DNA from: Paenibacillus marchantiophytorum
Lineage (GTDB): Bacteria; Bacillota; Bacilli; Paenibacillales; NBRC-103111
NCBI RefSeq assembly: GCF_014640555.1
Contig: NZ_BMHE01000002.1
Location: 231,890 to 295,889, forward strand
Direction of reading: 5' to 3'
DNA length: 64,000 bases
A program made the position numbers and the translations under genes. Numbering within the stretch: the stretch's first letter is position 1; each line of letters begins with the position of its first letter. Below the pieces are notes generated by a model. It had not been told where the DNA came from. It worked only from the letters and a program-made list of their open reading frames with translations, and searched no databases. Positions 15,617-25,274 of the stretch are shown here, one piece after another.

Positions 15617-17266
15617 TTACCTTTTGTTAAAACGGTCCAAGGAGGCTTTTTTAATTTCCAGTGCGCGGCTAAGCTTCACGGATTTGAACTTTTCAACATA
15701 TTTATCGAAGCTGTCTACGGGCTCTGTGCCTAAAATGATTTTGAGTGTCATTTCATCCACTAAAGTATTAAGATCCGTCATGATCTTGGCTAGTTCCGTG
15801 CTTTCTTCCGGCGTCGCTGTGATTGGCGGCAGCTTGTGCTTATCGACATCGGTTTTGGACCAAGTCGTTACCGCATCGCGCTGGGTTTGGAGCGCCAAAT
15901 ATTGTTCGATATAGCGTTTATCCTGTACGAAAGGACCATTGTAATTACCGCGGATATAGAGAGACAAGGCTTGTGCAGGCGCCAGTTTATCCGGATTTTT
16001 CATGAGAAGATCGGTATATTTGGGATAGCCATTTTCCATTTTGTAAGAGGTGCCTTCTGTGCCAAAGTTGAAATACATATGCCCCTCATCGGAGTAGCCA
16101 TAGTCGAGCAGTTTGGTCGCGGTTTCGATGTTTTTGGAATTAGCTGTAATGGCTACAGAGCCGCCTGGCGAAAAGGCTGGATCTTTCTGGCCATACATCG
16201 CCGTATCGCCTTTCTTTAAAACCGGATAGGGAGCGCCGATGAGTACAGCCTTCGGGTCCTTGGCAACAACGAGCGGCTGCCATTTTCCAATGCCGCCACC
16301 TGCGTTTTGAACCGTAACCCCTGTTGCGCCTGAGGCCATGTTGGCATCCAGCGCTTTGCTGTCAGCTGTCGCGAAGTTTTTATCGATCAGCCCTTCTTCA
16401 TACCATTTGTGGAACGTAGCCAGGAAGTCTTTGTAGCCTTTCTCGGCGGGACCGAATTTAATGGTGTCGTTATCGATAAAGAAATCACGTGTTACGCCAA
16501 ATGCGCTGGCGAAGGCTCCATTGCCCAGTTCATTGAACGGTCGTGGAACACTGACAACGGAGAAGCCAGCCGTCGCGCCTTTTTTCTCCTTGAACGCTTT
16601 GAGTGTTGTATACCATTCATCAATGGTTTGAGGAACTGGAAGACCCAGATCATCCAACCAGTCTTTGCGAATAATCGGACCTTGGTAAACACGGAGATAA
16701 TTGTCCCCCCGAATAAAAGGGAACACATAGTAACTGCCATTATCGGTTTTGGCTTGTTTATCAATCTCGGGATGCTCTTTGAGATATTTCTTCAAATTCG
16801 GGGCAAATTTATCAATTGTATCATTCAGTTTAAGAATATATCCGTCTTTTATCGCTTTCTCAGGTCCACCTGGGAAAGCGCCTTGCCAATCGAATTCAAT
16901 CATATCCGGCAGATCGCCGGAAGCGAGCATCACGTTAAGGGACTGAGCGCCTTGGTTCGTTGGAGGCGCGATGAATTTCAAATTGACGCCCGTTTTCTTC
17001 TGCCAATCTTGGAAAAATGGGATATCGGCATGAGCGGATTTAACGCCGACCACGTTGCCTGGGAGCTCTCCCCAGTAGGATAATGTTTTGTCCGATTTAA
17101 TGGGATAAGTGACGGCGGCGCTAGGAGCGGTTGTGCCTCCTGAGGTTGCTTTTGGGCTGGCCGTGCCCACGGCTGATGGAGTATTCGACGTGCAAGCGAC
17201 CGTTAAGCTTCCCATTAAAGATGTAGCGACGAGCATCGTGAACATTTTCTTTCTGTTCTTTTTCAT
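15617..17266 (-). CDS. CUT1 oligosaccharide-binding lipoprotein (LplA-like)
   Basis: A 549-residue extracytoplasmic lipoprotein, the usual long size for LplA-type binding proteins. The signal sequence ends at the lipobox LTVAC (Cys about 25), followed by a Thr/Ala/Gly/Ser linker. The mature part begins with DKTLSYWGELPGNVVG and contains the inter-lobe phrases VMLASGDLPDMIEFDW and GSYYVFPFIRGDNYLRVYQGPIIRKDWLDDLGL typical of the family. ATG is preceded by TAGGAGGTC. It is the first gene of a three-gene operon; a cre-like site lies about 100 bases upstream. The membrane AraC regulator at 18108 is its likely controller. The ligand is unknown. Confidence 0.92.
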   Translation of the reverse strand: MKKNRKKMFTMLVATSLMGSLTVACTSNTPSAVGTASPKATSGGTTAPSAAVTYPIKSDKTLSYWGELPGNVVGVKSAHADIPFFQDWQKKTGVNLKFIAPPTNQGAQSLNVMLASGDLPDMIEFDWQGAFPGGPEKAIKDGYILKLNDTIDKFAPNLKKYLKEHPEIDKQAKTDNGSYYVFPFIRGDNYLRVYQGPIIRKDWLDDLGLPVPQTIDEWYTTLKAFKEKKGATAGFSVVSVPRPFNELGNGAFASAFGVTRDFFIDNDTIKFGPAEKGYKDFLATFHKWYEEGLIDKNFATADSKALDANMASGATGVTVQNAGGGIGKWQPLVVAKDPKAVLIGAPYPVLKKGDTAMYGQKDPAFSPGGSVAITANSKNIETATKLLDYGYSDEGHMYFNFGTEGTSYKMENGYPKYTDLLMKNPDKLAPAQALSLYIRGNYNGPFVQDKRYIEQYLALQTQRDAVTTWSKTDVDKHKLPPITATPEESTELAKIMTDLNTLVDEMTLKIILGTEPVDSFDKYVEKFKSVKLSRALEIKKASLDRFNKR

Positions 17267-17372
17267 CTTTTGACCTCCTAAGATTATCCGGTTAGGTAAA
17301 TCGGTTTGCGAAACGTCAGAAACGCGGGAACCTGTTATGAGGTGGGGGACTTGATGTCTTACCTCAACTATA

Positions 17373-17386
17373 TGGTACCGCTTACA
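17373..17386 (-). promoter_or_regulatory. cre-like catabolite repression site
   Basis: Read leftward the sequence is TGTAAGCGGTACCA, one mismatch from the CcpA consensus TGWAANCGNTNWCA. It lies about 107 bases before the LplA-like start codon, next to a TATAGT that could be a -10, so carbon catabolite repression of the operon is plausible. Confidence 0.5.
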
Positions 17387-17499
17387 TTTTCACTATCTGC
17401 AAAATATCCAATGGCGTCGTGATTTCCGCCGCTATGTTCTACAAAATATCCAATTCCATCTCCAAAATAGACAATTAGGGTCATTACAGGATGAAAAGC

Positions 17500-17571
17500 A
17501 GAATGAAGACCAGAATGAAGAACGGAATGAAGACCAGAATGAAGACTAGAATGAAGACTAGAATGAAGAAC
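17500..17571. repeat. 12-bp minisatellite, six copies
   Basis: AGAATGAAGACC and close variants repeat six times with exact 12-base spacing, followed by AACCCAACCGCGGGTTAGGTT, which can fold back. The period is a multiple of 3, so a leftward frame reads as repeats of His-Ser-x-Leu, but no start signal supports translation. The surrounding gap 17267-18107 holds no gene. Confidence 0.85.
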
Positions 17572-17837
17572 CCAACCGCGGGTTAGGTTCTCTAAAATCA
17601 CACGCTCGGAGGTGAATAAGCAAGCTAAACGGTTACTACTTAGGTAGCCAAGAAATGAACTTGACCGCGAAGTAAGGATAGAAGTGAGGAGTGTAGAGGA
17701 AGGTTCTGTTTCAATAGCGTGGAAGTGAAGCTAAGGGATCGTGGCCACCAGTTGTTCTCCACTTTCGACGGTACCTGCAATCTCGGTGTCGCCTGGCTTC
17801 GCGACCCTGAGAGATCAGCCTCTTGTTAGCTAGGAAC

Positions 17838-18030
17838 AGAGGGAGGGAACTATAGGGCGCTATTTAGGCAAAAAGCAGGGAAGCGAGGGTCATAGCGGAA
17901 CTACAGGGTCTTATTTCCACGAAAAACGCTGGATTGCCCACGAAAAAGCAAAATAGCGTACTGTAGTTCCCTTTAGCCCCCGATAATGCCACTTTTGGCT
18001 ACAATAGCGCCCTGTAGTTCCGTCTGCGCG
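17838..18030 (-). repeat. GGAACTAC repeat family, copy at 17.9 kb
   Basis: Contains GGGAACTATAGGGCGCTATT and GGAACTACAGGGTCTTATT facing AAATAGCGTACTGTAGTTCC and AATAGCGCCCTGTAGTTCC, two inverted pairs. It is oriented opposite to the copy at 12288-12480, so the decayed glycosidase and Lpl operon lie between inverted copies of one element. Confidence 0.8.
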
Positions 18031-18107
18031 AGGCAGCTGGAGTAACTCCGCGTTCATTCCAAAACATACCTTATTCCGAGCGCTTCGGACCACTTTTTCT
18101 CCCTATC

Positions 18108-20477
18108 CTACCTATCGATCAACTCTTTATATTTCCCAGGCGTGATGCCTTCCACTTTCTTGAAGACGCGGATAAACGCATTAATATCGTTGAATCCAAC
18201 GCCATACGCGGCATCGCCGACAGACTGCTCGTGTTGTCTTAGAAGCTGCTTGGACTTGTCAATTCGGACTTTATTGATGCGATCGAGCAACCCTTCTCCG
18301 ACATAATCTTTGAAGAGCTTGGATAAATAGGTTGCTTTACGGTCAAAATGGCTGCCGATCATCGTCACATTTAAGTTGGCATCCGTATAATTGTGCTCAA
18401 TGTAAGCAGTCACTTCCTCAACCAGCTGCTGCAGCGCTTTTTGACGTGTAAGCGAGATGGTATGCTGACGTTTGGCGGCTGTGTAAGCACAGACTTGGGT
18501 TAACATTTCATTCAATTGCTGATGCATGTTTTGCACCGTTTTACTGCAGAGAAGACGATCCAGCAATTGGGGGTTGCGGATGAACAAGCTCTCCTGAATA
18601 TCCCCGGTTTCGCTGATGCTCTTCATCATCGTTGTGACCACATTCAGCATGAGGCATTTGGTTAAGGAGGCGGAGATATCGCGATTTACGAAATTTTTGT
18701 CCATAATCTCGGTCAAAATACGCTGTGCTTCCTCCAATTCTCCGAGCTTAACGGTATAAAGGAATTGCTGCTCTATCTGCGCAGGGTAGTCATAACCCGT
18801 GTTGGCATCACAAGCCACATTCTCTTGCAAAACGTCATAGGAAAGAATTTCGCTGCCGCCCATAACCAGCTTGTAGGCCATAGAGTCAAGTGCTTCCAAG
18901 AAAGCTTGTGGCACTCTCCCGATATGTTCATGGATGCTGCTGATAGCGATGGTCAAATGAATATCATATGTGGCGGAAAGGAACGTCTGTGTTTCTTCCG
19001 CGATGCGAAGCAGTTCCTCTCGGGAACTGGCGCCCTCGCCTGCTGTTAAATTGACTAAACAGGCTAACGTGTCATCAATTTCCGCCACATAGCCGCGGTG
19101 CTGTTTAGCTAATAGCTCCTCGATGACATTTTTGATAATAAATCGCAGCAGCTTCCATTTCTCGTCTTCAGGCATATGGCTGACGCGACCTGTGAACGTT
19201 TCACTCTGATCGACAACGAACAGCATGACGGCATAATCCGGACGATCCAGCAACATATCAAAGGTAGTTAACGCTTCATCAATCGGGATTTGACTGTTAA
19301 GCTTGCCTTTCAAGAGCTTCTCGATAAAATGGGATCGCACAATGTGACGCTGCTGGTCCATTTTATTTTTGAAATCAGCGACTTCAATTAAGGTTCTGTC
19401 TACAGCTTCCTGAATGAAATGAAACTCATTGAACCGCTGCTGCGAAGATTGGTTCTGTTTGAGCGTGAAAGCATGAACAAGGCGGCGGACTGGATGGTAG
19501 TTCCTGCGCAGAAAGACATAAGTCAGAATACCCCCGCCAAGCAAGCTGATAGCCATGCTCAAATACGTTAGATTGCGAATATGAGCCGCTTTTTGCCAAT
19601 AGATCGTGCTAGGCATGATAGAGACATAAGTTAATTTGGAACGTGGAGAATGTATTGTGAATACTTCATAATTCTGCCCTTCCGAGCTTTTGTAATAGAA
19701 CTGCGTTGAGTTGGCTAGTTGCGTGTATGGAAAGTCTGCAGGGAGCGTATTGGTTGAGTTGGAAGCAAGTATCTGATTCTCCTCATTCAAAATAAGCACA
19801 TGGCCTTTATTGAAGATCTCCATATTCTGAATCGCTCCCAGAATGCGGGACTGATCCACCATAATCACATTAGTAGCTTGCGGTTTGCCATGCTCCATCG
19901 GATAGCTGCTGATATACGCGACAGTCTTGAGCAGTTTGTTGTCACTGCTGATACGATACATCGGGATGAATCCTTTGAAATTATCGCGATTCAGAGTCTC
20001 TTGCCACGAAGTGAAAGGAAATGCATCACTTTTGTGCAGAGTTTCGTAGGCAAAGTCAATTGTTCGCACTGTGCCTGGGAGAATAACAGATTGATCTTTA
20101 TTTAAATAAACATAGAAGGAGTCGATAAGTGGATAGGAGGTTTGATAGAGCGTGAAGCTGCGGGCGATTTGGTAAACATCGTATCGGTATTCTTTGGGGA
20201 AAGCATCATATTTATTGGAATAGAGCAGCTCCTGCATATTCACATTCCAGGTAAGTTCAAAGTTTAATTGCTCCATCGTTTTGAATTGGTTGTCCATAAT
20301 TTCGCGAACTTGCTTCAACAAGGAATCATTCGCTTGCTGGATTTCTTCCTTCAGCGTACGATTGGATTCAACATACAGAAGCAAGCCAATGGCAACGGGC
20401 AAAAGGAGAATGACAATATAAGAAATCATCCAAGTTAAGACGATGCTTTGTCTGTTGAAGATGATTTTAGTCCGCAT
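18108..20477 (-). CDS. Membrane-anchored AraC-family regulator (YesS-like)
   Basis: A 789-residue one-component regulator. The start chosen is ATG at 20477 (MRTKIIFNRQ) after GAGGAGGT; an ATG nine codons earlier lacks a signal. Residues about 12-35 are a first membrane helix (IVLTWMISYIVILLLPVAIGLLL). A Cache-like extracellular sensor follows to about 290, then a second helix (YLSMAISLLGGGILTYVFL) and a cytoplasmic linker. The C-terminal about 100 residues are an AraC double HTH (LNVTMIGSHFDRKATYLSKLFKDYVGEG, then VGFNDINAFIRVFKKVEGITPGKYKEL). Placement next to a CUT1 oligosaccharide operon on the same strand is the classical arrangement, so it probably senses the sugar outside and activates that operon. 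Confidence 0.9.
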   Translation of the reverse strand: MRTKIIFNRQSIVLTWMISYIVILLLPVAIGLLLYVESNRTLKEEIQQANDSLLKQVREIMDNQFKTMEQLNFELTWNVNMQELLYSNKYDAFPKEYRYDVYQIARSFTLYQTSYPLIDSFYVYLNKDQSVILPGTVRTIDFAYETLHKSDAFPFTSWQETLNRDNFKGFIPMYRISSDNKLLKTVAYISSYPMEHGKPQATNVIMVDQSRILGAIQNMEIFNKGHVLILNEENQILASNSTNTLPADFPYTQLANSTQFYYKSSEGQNYEVFTIHSPRSKLTYVSIMPSTIYWQKAAHIRNLTYLSMAISLLGGGILTYVFLRRNYHPVRRLVHAFTLKQNQSSQQRFNEFHFIQEAVDRTLIEVADFKNKMDQQRHIVRSHFIEKLLKGKLNSQIPIDEALTTFDMLLDRPDYAVMLFVVDQSETFTGRVSHMPEDEKWKLLRFIIKNVIEELLAKQHRGYVAEIDDTLACLVNLTAGEGASSREELLRIAEETQTFLSATYDIHLTIAISSIHEHIGRVPQAFLEALDSMAYKLVMGGSEILSYDVLQENVACDANTGYDYPAQIEQQFLYTVKLGELEEAQRILTEIMDKNFVNRDISASLTKCLMLNVVTTMMKSISETGDIQESLFIRNPQLLDRLLCSKTVQNMHQQLNEMLTQVCAYTAAKRQHTISLTRQKALQQLVEEVTAYIEHNYTDANLNVTMIGSHFDRKATYLSKLFKDYVGEGLLDRINKVRIDKSKQLLRQHEQSVGDAAYGVGFNDINAFIRVFKKVEGITPGKYKELIDR

Positions 20478-20596
20478 GGAAAGTAACCTCCTCACATTCA
20501 TCAAGCGAGTAGGAGCATGAGATATCCAAATGAATGCGCTCTCAATTCATTGTATTTCCTTTCTATCGCTCAAGTCAACGATAGAAAGAAGCAATT

Positions 20597-21862
20597 TTAA
20601 CCGGATTCCTCCACGGGTTTAAAGCGATCTTTTCCGAAAAAGAAATAAAATAAGTACGAAATTAGAGAGTAGACGACGGCAGTGATACAGAAGGCATAAG
20701 CGTAACCATAGTAAGAACCGTAATGCAACACGAGGCCCGTACTAACAGGAGATGCGAGAAACCATCCCAGATTAAAAACCGCTTCGCCCGAACTGGAAGC
20801 CAACCCGCGAAGCGAGCGGTGAACATAACTCATTTTGATCGAATTGTAAAAAGGATTGGCCGCATTCATCAAGGCTTGTCTGAACAAATAGCCACCCGAA
20901 GATAAATAAAAGTTAGCGGAGAAAGCCGTCAACAGCAGGAATGGAATCGAGCTTAGCTGTAAGTAAACAACCGACTTGACTTCCCCATAACGCTTTACAA
21001 TCATAGGCCCGATAAGAAAGGCGATTGCCGTAGCACCCTGACCCAAAGCGACAACAATCCCGATCGCGGACTTGGAAGCTTCGAATCGATCCTCGAAATA
21101 GACATTAAGGTAGGGGACAACCATCCCTCCTGCTGTTGATGACAGGAGTCCCAGCAAGCAGAAAATACCGATCACCTGAATCGAAGTCTTATGATTACGC
21201 CACAGCAGCTTGATTGCGAGCTTTTCCCGGCGCGGTTGAATTTCCTGTTCGCTTTTTTCGAACAGAGCCATCGGAATGACGCCCAGTGCGGCCATGCCGA
21301 CACCGATTAATAAAGTAAAGCGAAGACTATGAATTTCATCCAACCCGATCAGGAATTGGAAAAAGTCGCAAAGCACACCGCCAAGCGCAATACCGATGAC
21401 ATTGGCAAACATAACCAAAGCCATATTGAAGCTAAATAAGTGTACGCGCTGCTGGGGCGTTGAGTTATTGGCCATGAATGGCAAAATTGTCGCCGAAACG
21501 ACCGCGAGTGCCATACCGCCTAAGAAGGCGCTGACGAGCATGCCCTGCTGACCTTCAATCAAGGAACGTGCTGTCAAAGCGGCAATCGTGAACATAAGTC
21601 CAAATGTAATAACGCGTTTCGGCCCTAACCGATCGTTCATGATTCCAGCTGGAATTAATATGATAGCAGAGGCAAGCGCAGTCATCCCCACGATACTTCC
21701 GACCATTGTTTGCTCATACCCCAAGCTTCTCACATACAGATTATAGACAAGACCAAACATGCCTAAGCCTAAGTTCCAAGCAAAATTAAACCAAAAGAAA
21801 AGCATAATATTTCGACTGTATCCGTGAAATTGATTTTTCCATTCTTGCAGTAAATGAGTCAT
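20597..21862 (-). CDS. MFS transporter
   Basis: A 421-residue membrane protein with about twelve hydrophobic segments in two halves separated by a basic cytoplasmic loop (EKSEQEIQPRREKLAIKLLWRNHKT). The MFS signature between helices 2 and 3 is visible as GIMNDRLGPKRVI. The second half repeats it loosely (GPMIVKRYGEVKSVV). The N-terminal FFWFNFAWNLGLGMFGLVYNLYVRSLGY resembles a Bacillus/Paenibacillus group of unassigned drug or sugar exporters. It is monocistronic and leftward, about 90 bases from the AraC regulator. The substrate cannot be inferred. Confidence 0.85.
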   Translation of the reverse strand: MTHLLQEWKNQFHGYSRNIMLFFWFNFAWNLGLGMFGLVYNLYVRSLGYEQTMVGSIVGMTALASAIILIPAGIMNDRLGPKRVITFGLMFTIAALTARSLIEGQQGMLVSAFLGGMALAVVSATILPFMANNSTPQQRVHLFSFNMALVMFANVIGIALGGVLCDFFQFLIGLDEIHSLRFTLLIGVGMAALGVIPMALFEKSEQEIQPRREKLAIKLLWRNHKTSIQVIGIFCLLGLLSSTAGGMVVPYLNVYFEDRFEASKSAIGIVVALGQGATAIAFLIGPMIVKRYGEVKSVVYLQLSSIPFLLLTAFSANFYLSSGGYLFRQALMNAANPFYNSIKMSYVHRSLRGLASSSGEAVFNLGWFLASPVSTGLVLHYGSYYGYAYAFCITAVVYSLISYLFYFFFGKDRFKPVEESG

Positions 21863-22020
21863 CTTGTTGTTCCTGCCTTTGGATTCTGTGTCTAATTTGT
21901 AACCGCATTATCCATTCTACCACTGGTAAATAAATTTGAACACGGGAAAGACTTGATATTCGAATCGATCTGTATAATAATAAGTAGTCTAATCTATGAA
22001 ACAGGGAGAACTTAACTGAA

Positions 22021-22254
22021 ATGTCTACATCAACGAGTACCGTGACGGAAGAACAAAAGCCAGAAGTCGAACAAATTGAGATTTGGAAATGTAAGGAGAC
22101 AGATTGTAAAGCATGGGTTCGTAAAGAATTCGTTACGGAAGCTTTACCAACTTGTCCGTTATGTAAAAATCCGATGGTGCGCAGCTATAAGCATGTGCCT
22201 GTGGCGGCTAAAAAAGGGAACAAAAAGTTTCTAGTAGGAAAAAAGCGGTTTTAA
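22021..22254 (+). CDS. YdjO-like cold-inducible zinc-ribbon protein
   Basis: A 77-residue small basic protein. A Ser/Thr-Glu-rich N-terminus is followed by CKETDCKAW (Cys pair about residues 27 and 32) and CPLCKNPM (about 54-57), forming a probable zinc ribbon, then a Lys-rich tail (KKGNKKFLVGKKRF). This layout matches B. subtilis YdjO, described as cold-inducible, and its relatives. Its molecular role is unknown; nucleic-acid binding is plausible from the charge. ATG is preceded at about 12 bases by CAGGGAG, and a TATAAT lies about 50 bases upstream of the start. A terminator follows at 22277. Confidence 0.8.
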   Translation: MSTSTSTVTEEQKPEVEQIEIWKCKETDCKAWVRKEFVTEALPTCPLCKNPMVRSYKHVPVAAKKGNKKFLVGKKRF

Positions 22255-22276
22255 GTTGATTGATATAACTGTGAAT

Positions 22277-22328
22277 GACCAAAGCATCTTCAGCCTAGCT
22301 TGAAGAGAGATGCCTTTGGTCTTTTTTT
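22277..22328 (+). terminator. Rho-independent terminator after the YdjO-like gene
   Basis: GACCAAAGCATCT pairs with AGATGCCTTTGGTC (one bulged base), followed by seven T residues. It closes the ydjO-like transcript. Confidence 0.85.
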
Positions 22329-22382
22329 ATTGGAAAGAATTCGGTTAGACTAGCATATGTTGGTAGAGAGGGGGAAGTGTCT

Positions 22383-22829
22383 ATGCAAAAATGGCCAGAA
22401 CTTAATCTTAGCGACGATACGAACAAGCTGTTGGAAGAACTCAAGGCTCGGAAGCAGAAATGGGACAAACTCAAAGCGATTCAGCCTGTGTTTGCCATCG
22501 TGACAGCTGCTTTCGTTTTCTTTTTTATTTATACGTTTTATCGAAAAGTGTTAGTGACCTCTGGCGGCAATGCGCTGGCCATCCTTGATTTGGTCATATC
22601 GAATCCGCTTCTCTCTGGCTCACTCCTGATCAGCATATCGCTATTTCTTTTCACAAGGAACCGGATGAATCAGATTGAAAAAGCGAAAAGCAAATATGAG
22701 GATTTGCGTATAGAAGTGATAGAAAGACTAGACACCTCCTGGTTAAAAGATGTAAAGTCGGAATCAAGAGATCAAATTTCAAGCTTTTTACATCAGGAAT
22801 ACGATATCAACATCGTTTACAAAAGTTAG
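22383..22829 (+). CDS. Two-helix membrane protein, YpbF/DUF2663-like
   Basis: A 148-residue protein with a basic N-terminal helix (LLEELKARKQKWDKLK), two membrane segments (about residues 40-58 and 80-95: FAIVTAAFVFFFIYTFY and LLSGSLLISISLFLF) and a charged C-terminal coiled region (EKAKSKYEDLRIEVIERLD). The start chosen is ATG at 22383 (MQKWPELNL), eight bases after GAGGGGG; a GTG two codons earlier is too close to it. Length and layout resemble the YpbF (DUF2663) family of Bacillales, but this is a recollection, not a search result. Function unknown. Confidence 0.7.
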   Translation: MQKWPELNLSDDTNKLLEELKARKQKWDKLKAIQPVFAIVTAAFVFFFIYTFYRKVLVTSGGNALAILDLVISNPLLSGSLLISISLFLFTRNRMNQIEKAKSKYEDLRIEVIERLDTSWLKDVKSESRDQISSFLHQEYDINIVYKS

Positions 22830-22885
22830 AAGCTGGAAAAGCATCTGAAATGAGAATATCAGACAAGGGGCGTAGGAGGGCGAAC

Positions 22886-23494
22886 ATGAGATATGAATGC
22901 AATTATGTAGAAGCGCTTAATGCGGGGCAAATCGACTGGGCTCAGATGCCTGCCAATCTGCTATGTGAAGTTGTAACTGGTGCGACACCGCGATTGGAAA
23001 CATTTTTTCGTGCTTGCTGGAGCGAGGAGGCTATCCATATTCGTTTCGAATGTGAGGATGATCACATTGTGGCGACCATGGAGCAGCGGGACGATCCGAT
23101 TTATTTGGAAGATGTGGTTGAAGTATTTATCGACACCGTGGGTACTGGCAAGGTTTATTATGAGTTCGAGGTAAGTCCTCGGAACGTCGTCTTTGACGCG
23201 ATCATTCACAACGATCTGGAAGGTGGCAAAGAGGTCGATATTTCATGGGATGCGCCAGGCTGGCGAACGGACGTAACGCAGCGAGCGGATGGTTGGCAAG
23301 TATATGATCTGATGATTCCTTTTGCAGATTTGGAACATACCTCTCCGCGCCCAAGCGCGGAATGGCGCTGGAATCTATACCGCATTGACGACGATAAAGA
23401 AGGAAATCGCCACTATTGGGCGTGGTCGCCAACCCATGCGGTCAATTTCCATGTTCCGCAGTGTTTTGGGACGCTGGTTTTCGTGCGAGCTTAG
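22886..23494 (+). CDS. Carbohydrate-binding family 9-like protein
   Basis: A 202-residue protein with no signal peptide or membrane segment. The sequence matches the CBM9-like/DOMON beta-sandwich: IHIRFECEDDHIVATMEQRDDPIYLEDVVEVFID near residues 45-80, YYEFEVSPRNVVFDA near 92, and WRWNLYRIDDD near 165. Such domains usually sit at the end of secreted glycosidases, so a freestanding cytoplasmic copy is notable but is common in Paenibacillaceae. ATG at 22886 is preceded by GGAGGG; an upstream in-frame ATG lacks a signal. It follows the YpbF-like gene by about 55 bases. The ligand is unknown. Confidence 0.8.
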   Translation: MRYECNYVEALNAGQIDWAQMPANLLCEVVTGATPRLETFFRACWSEEAIHIRFECEDDHIVATMEQRDDPIYLEDVVEVFIDTVGTGKVYYEFEVSPRNVVFDAIIHNDLEGGKEVDISWDAPGWRTDVTQRADGWQVYDLMIPFADLEHTSPRPSAEWRWNLYRIDDDKEGNRHYWAWSPTHAVNFHVPQCFGTLVFVRA

Positions 23495-23533
23495 AGCGGC
23501 TTGTAATTTTAATCGTCCCAAATTGGATTTAGG

Positions 23534-23945
23534 CTATGGATAAGAGTTCCCTGGGGGACTCTTATTTGCGTTAAACTCTGTGACCTGCCCCTGTGCCCTC
23601 AGTGACTCCGGGTGCCCCTGTGCCCCCAGTGACTCCAGTACCCCCGTGCCCCCGCGACCCTCCCGCTTTTCCGCGAATAGAAGCTTGCAGGGCTCTTGCT
23701 TGCAGGGCTCTTTAGTCTTAGAGTAGCTGTAATTTGAAGGAATCGGCCTCAGATAAGAGTCCCCAGGGACTCTTATTTCACGCCAAACCCTCACTTTTCC
23801 GCGAATAGGAGCTTCCAGAGACTCTTATATGTTGGAGTAGCTGTAATTAGAGGCGAATTTCCATGGATAAGAGTCCCCAGGGACTCTTATTTCGCGCGAA
23901 ACCCCGATTTTTCTGCAAATAGGAGCTTCCAGAGACTCTTATGTC
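23534..23945 (+). repeat. 114-bp repeat family with AAGAGTCC/GGACTCTT hairpins
   Basis: GATAAGAG followed by TCCCCAGGGACTCTTATTT occurs at 23752 and 23866, 114 bases apart, and a variant (AAGAGTTCCCTGGGGGACTCTT) at 23539. Each is a near-perfect hairpin. Between them recur GAATAGGAGCTTCCAGAGACTCTTAT and GGAGTAGCTGTAATT. An extra 27-bp tandem (GCCCCTGTGCCC followed by CAGTGACTCC, twice) lies at about 23585-23640. The gap 23495-24074 contains no gene. The plus-strand T-tracts are too short for typical terminators. Confidence 0.8.
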
Positions 23946-24074
23946 TTAGAGTAGCTTAGTATGGCAAGTGAGAGTTTTGGTTGGCTGGTTTAAGGAATAG
24001 TTTACATCCATAGGGACTCATTTGACTGGATTTTCTCCAGTGAAACATAACACAGAACCACATCCAACCCCTGC

Positions 24075-25274
24075 CTAGGAGGAAAGCAGCACATCGGAAA
24101 CTTGCTGCCAAGCCCAATCCAGCTCATCCCTAGTGATCGTCAGCGGAGGAGCCAAACGAATAATATGCGCATGCGTTTCCTTGCAGAGCAGTCCTTTGGC
24201 TAGTAGCTTCTCGCAGTAGGGACGCGCGGGAACCGTAAGGTCAATCCCAATGAACAGGCCGCGGCCCCGCACTTCCGCGATGACGGGGGACTGAATTTTC
24301 TGCAGCCGCTGGAGGAAATACGTGCCCAGTTCATCCGAACGCTCTGCGAGCCGTTCGTCTTCTATAACTTCAAGGGCCGCGACCGCGACTGCGCAGCCGA
24401 GCGGATTGCCCCCGAACGTCGAGCCATGGGAGCCAGGCTCGAACAGTTCAAGAACCTCCCGATCCCCCGCTACGGCGGAGATCGGGAATACACCGCCGCC
24501 GAGCGCTTTGCCCATGACATACAGGTGGGGGGTGACCCCCTCCCAGTCACAGGCAAAGCGGCGGCCCGTGCGGCCGAATCCAGTTTGGATTTCGTCCGCT
24601 ACGAACAAGACATTATTCGCCTTGCATAGCTCATAACAAGCCCGCAGGTAGCCTGCCTGCGGGATAACAATGCCAGCCTCGCCCTGGATCGGCTCAACGA
24701 GAAAACCCGCTGTGTTCGGCCCGATGGCTTCACGGAGCGCCTCGGCATCCCCATAGGGGATGATGCGGAAGCCAGGCGTGAAAGGCCCGAATCCGCGCTG
24801 GTACTCCGGCGAGGAGGAGAACGATGTGATCGTGACGGTGCGTCCGTGGAAATTACCGTCGCAGACGATAATTTCGGCTTGGTCGTCCGCGATGCCCTTC
24901 ACATCGTATCCCCAACGACGCACCGCTTTAATGGCGGTTTCGACCGCTTCTGCCCCGGTGTTCATCGGTAAAATCATCGGTTTATCCGTATATAAAGCCA
25001 ATTTTTCATAGAAGGCGCCAAGTGTTTCACTGTGGAAGGCGCGCGAGGTCAAGGTGACCTTCTCGGCTTGTTCATGCAGCGCTTGGAGAATATGGGGATG
25101 TCGATGTCCTTGATTCAAGGCGGAGTAAGCACTTAGCATATCCATATACCGATTGTTTTCCGGATCTTCAACCCACACGCCTTGAGCTTTGGCAATGACA
25201 ATCGGCAGCGGGTGGTAATTGTGCGCACCGTATTTTTCTGTTTGTTCAATGATCCTAGAGCTATGCGTATCCAT
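24075..25274 (-). CDS. rocD: Ornithine aminotransferase
   Basis: A 399-residue PLP enzyme that converts ornithine and 2-oxoglutarate to glutamate semialdehyde and glutamate, the second step of arginine catabolism. Class III aminotransferase features are visible: the PLP loop [12 protein letters not shown] (about residue 105), [18 protein letters not shown] near 140, the [11 protein letters not shown] motif with its Asp near 228, and the Schiff-base lysine in [14 protein letters not shown] near 255. The combination [20 protein letters not shown] plus [16 protein letters not shown] fits ornithine aminotransferase rather than acetylornithine aminotransferase. ATG is preceded by AGGAGGAACC. Arginase lies 3.6 kb away on the same strand. 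Confidence 0.93.
   Translation of the reverse strand: MDTHSSRIIEQTEKYGAHNYHPLPIVIAKAQGVWVEDPENNRYMDMLSAYSALNQGHRHPHILQALHEQAEKVTLTSRAFHSETLGAFYEKLALYTDKPMILPMNTGAEAVETAIKAVRRWGYDVKGIADDQAEIIVCDGNFHGRTVTITSFSSSPEYQRGFGPFTPGFRIIPYGDAEALREAIGPNTAGFLVEPIQGEAGIVIPQAGYLRACYELCKANNVLFVADEIQTGFGRTGRRFACDWEGVTPHLYVMGKALGGGVFPISAVAGDREVLELFEPGSHGSTFGGNPLGCAVAVAALEVIEDERLAERSDELGTYFLQRLQKIQSPVIAEVRGRGLFIGIDLTVPARPYCEKLLAKGLLCKETHAHIIRLAPPLTITRDELDWAWQQVSDVLLSS

Noticed and set aside
17368..17601. Leftward frame with repeated HSGLHS
   Set aside because: It is only the 12-bp minisatellite in translation, lying across the probable cre site and leader of the Lpl operon.
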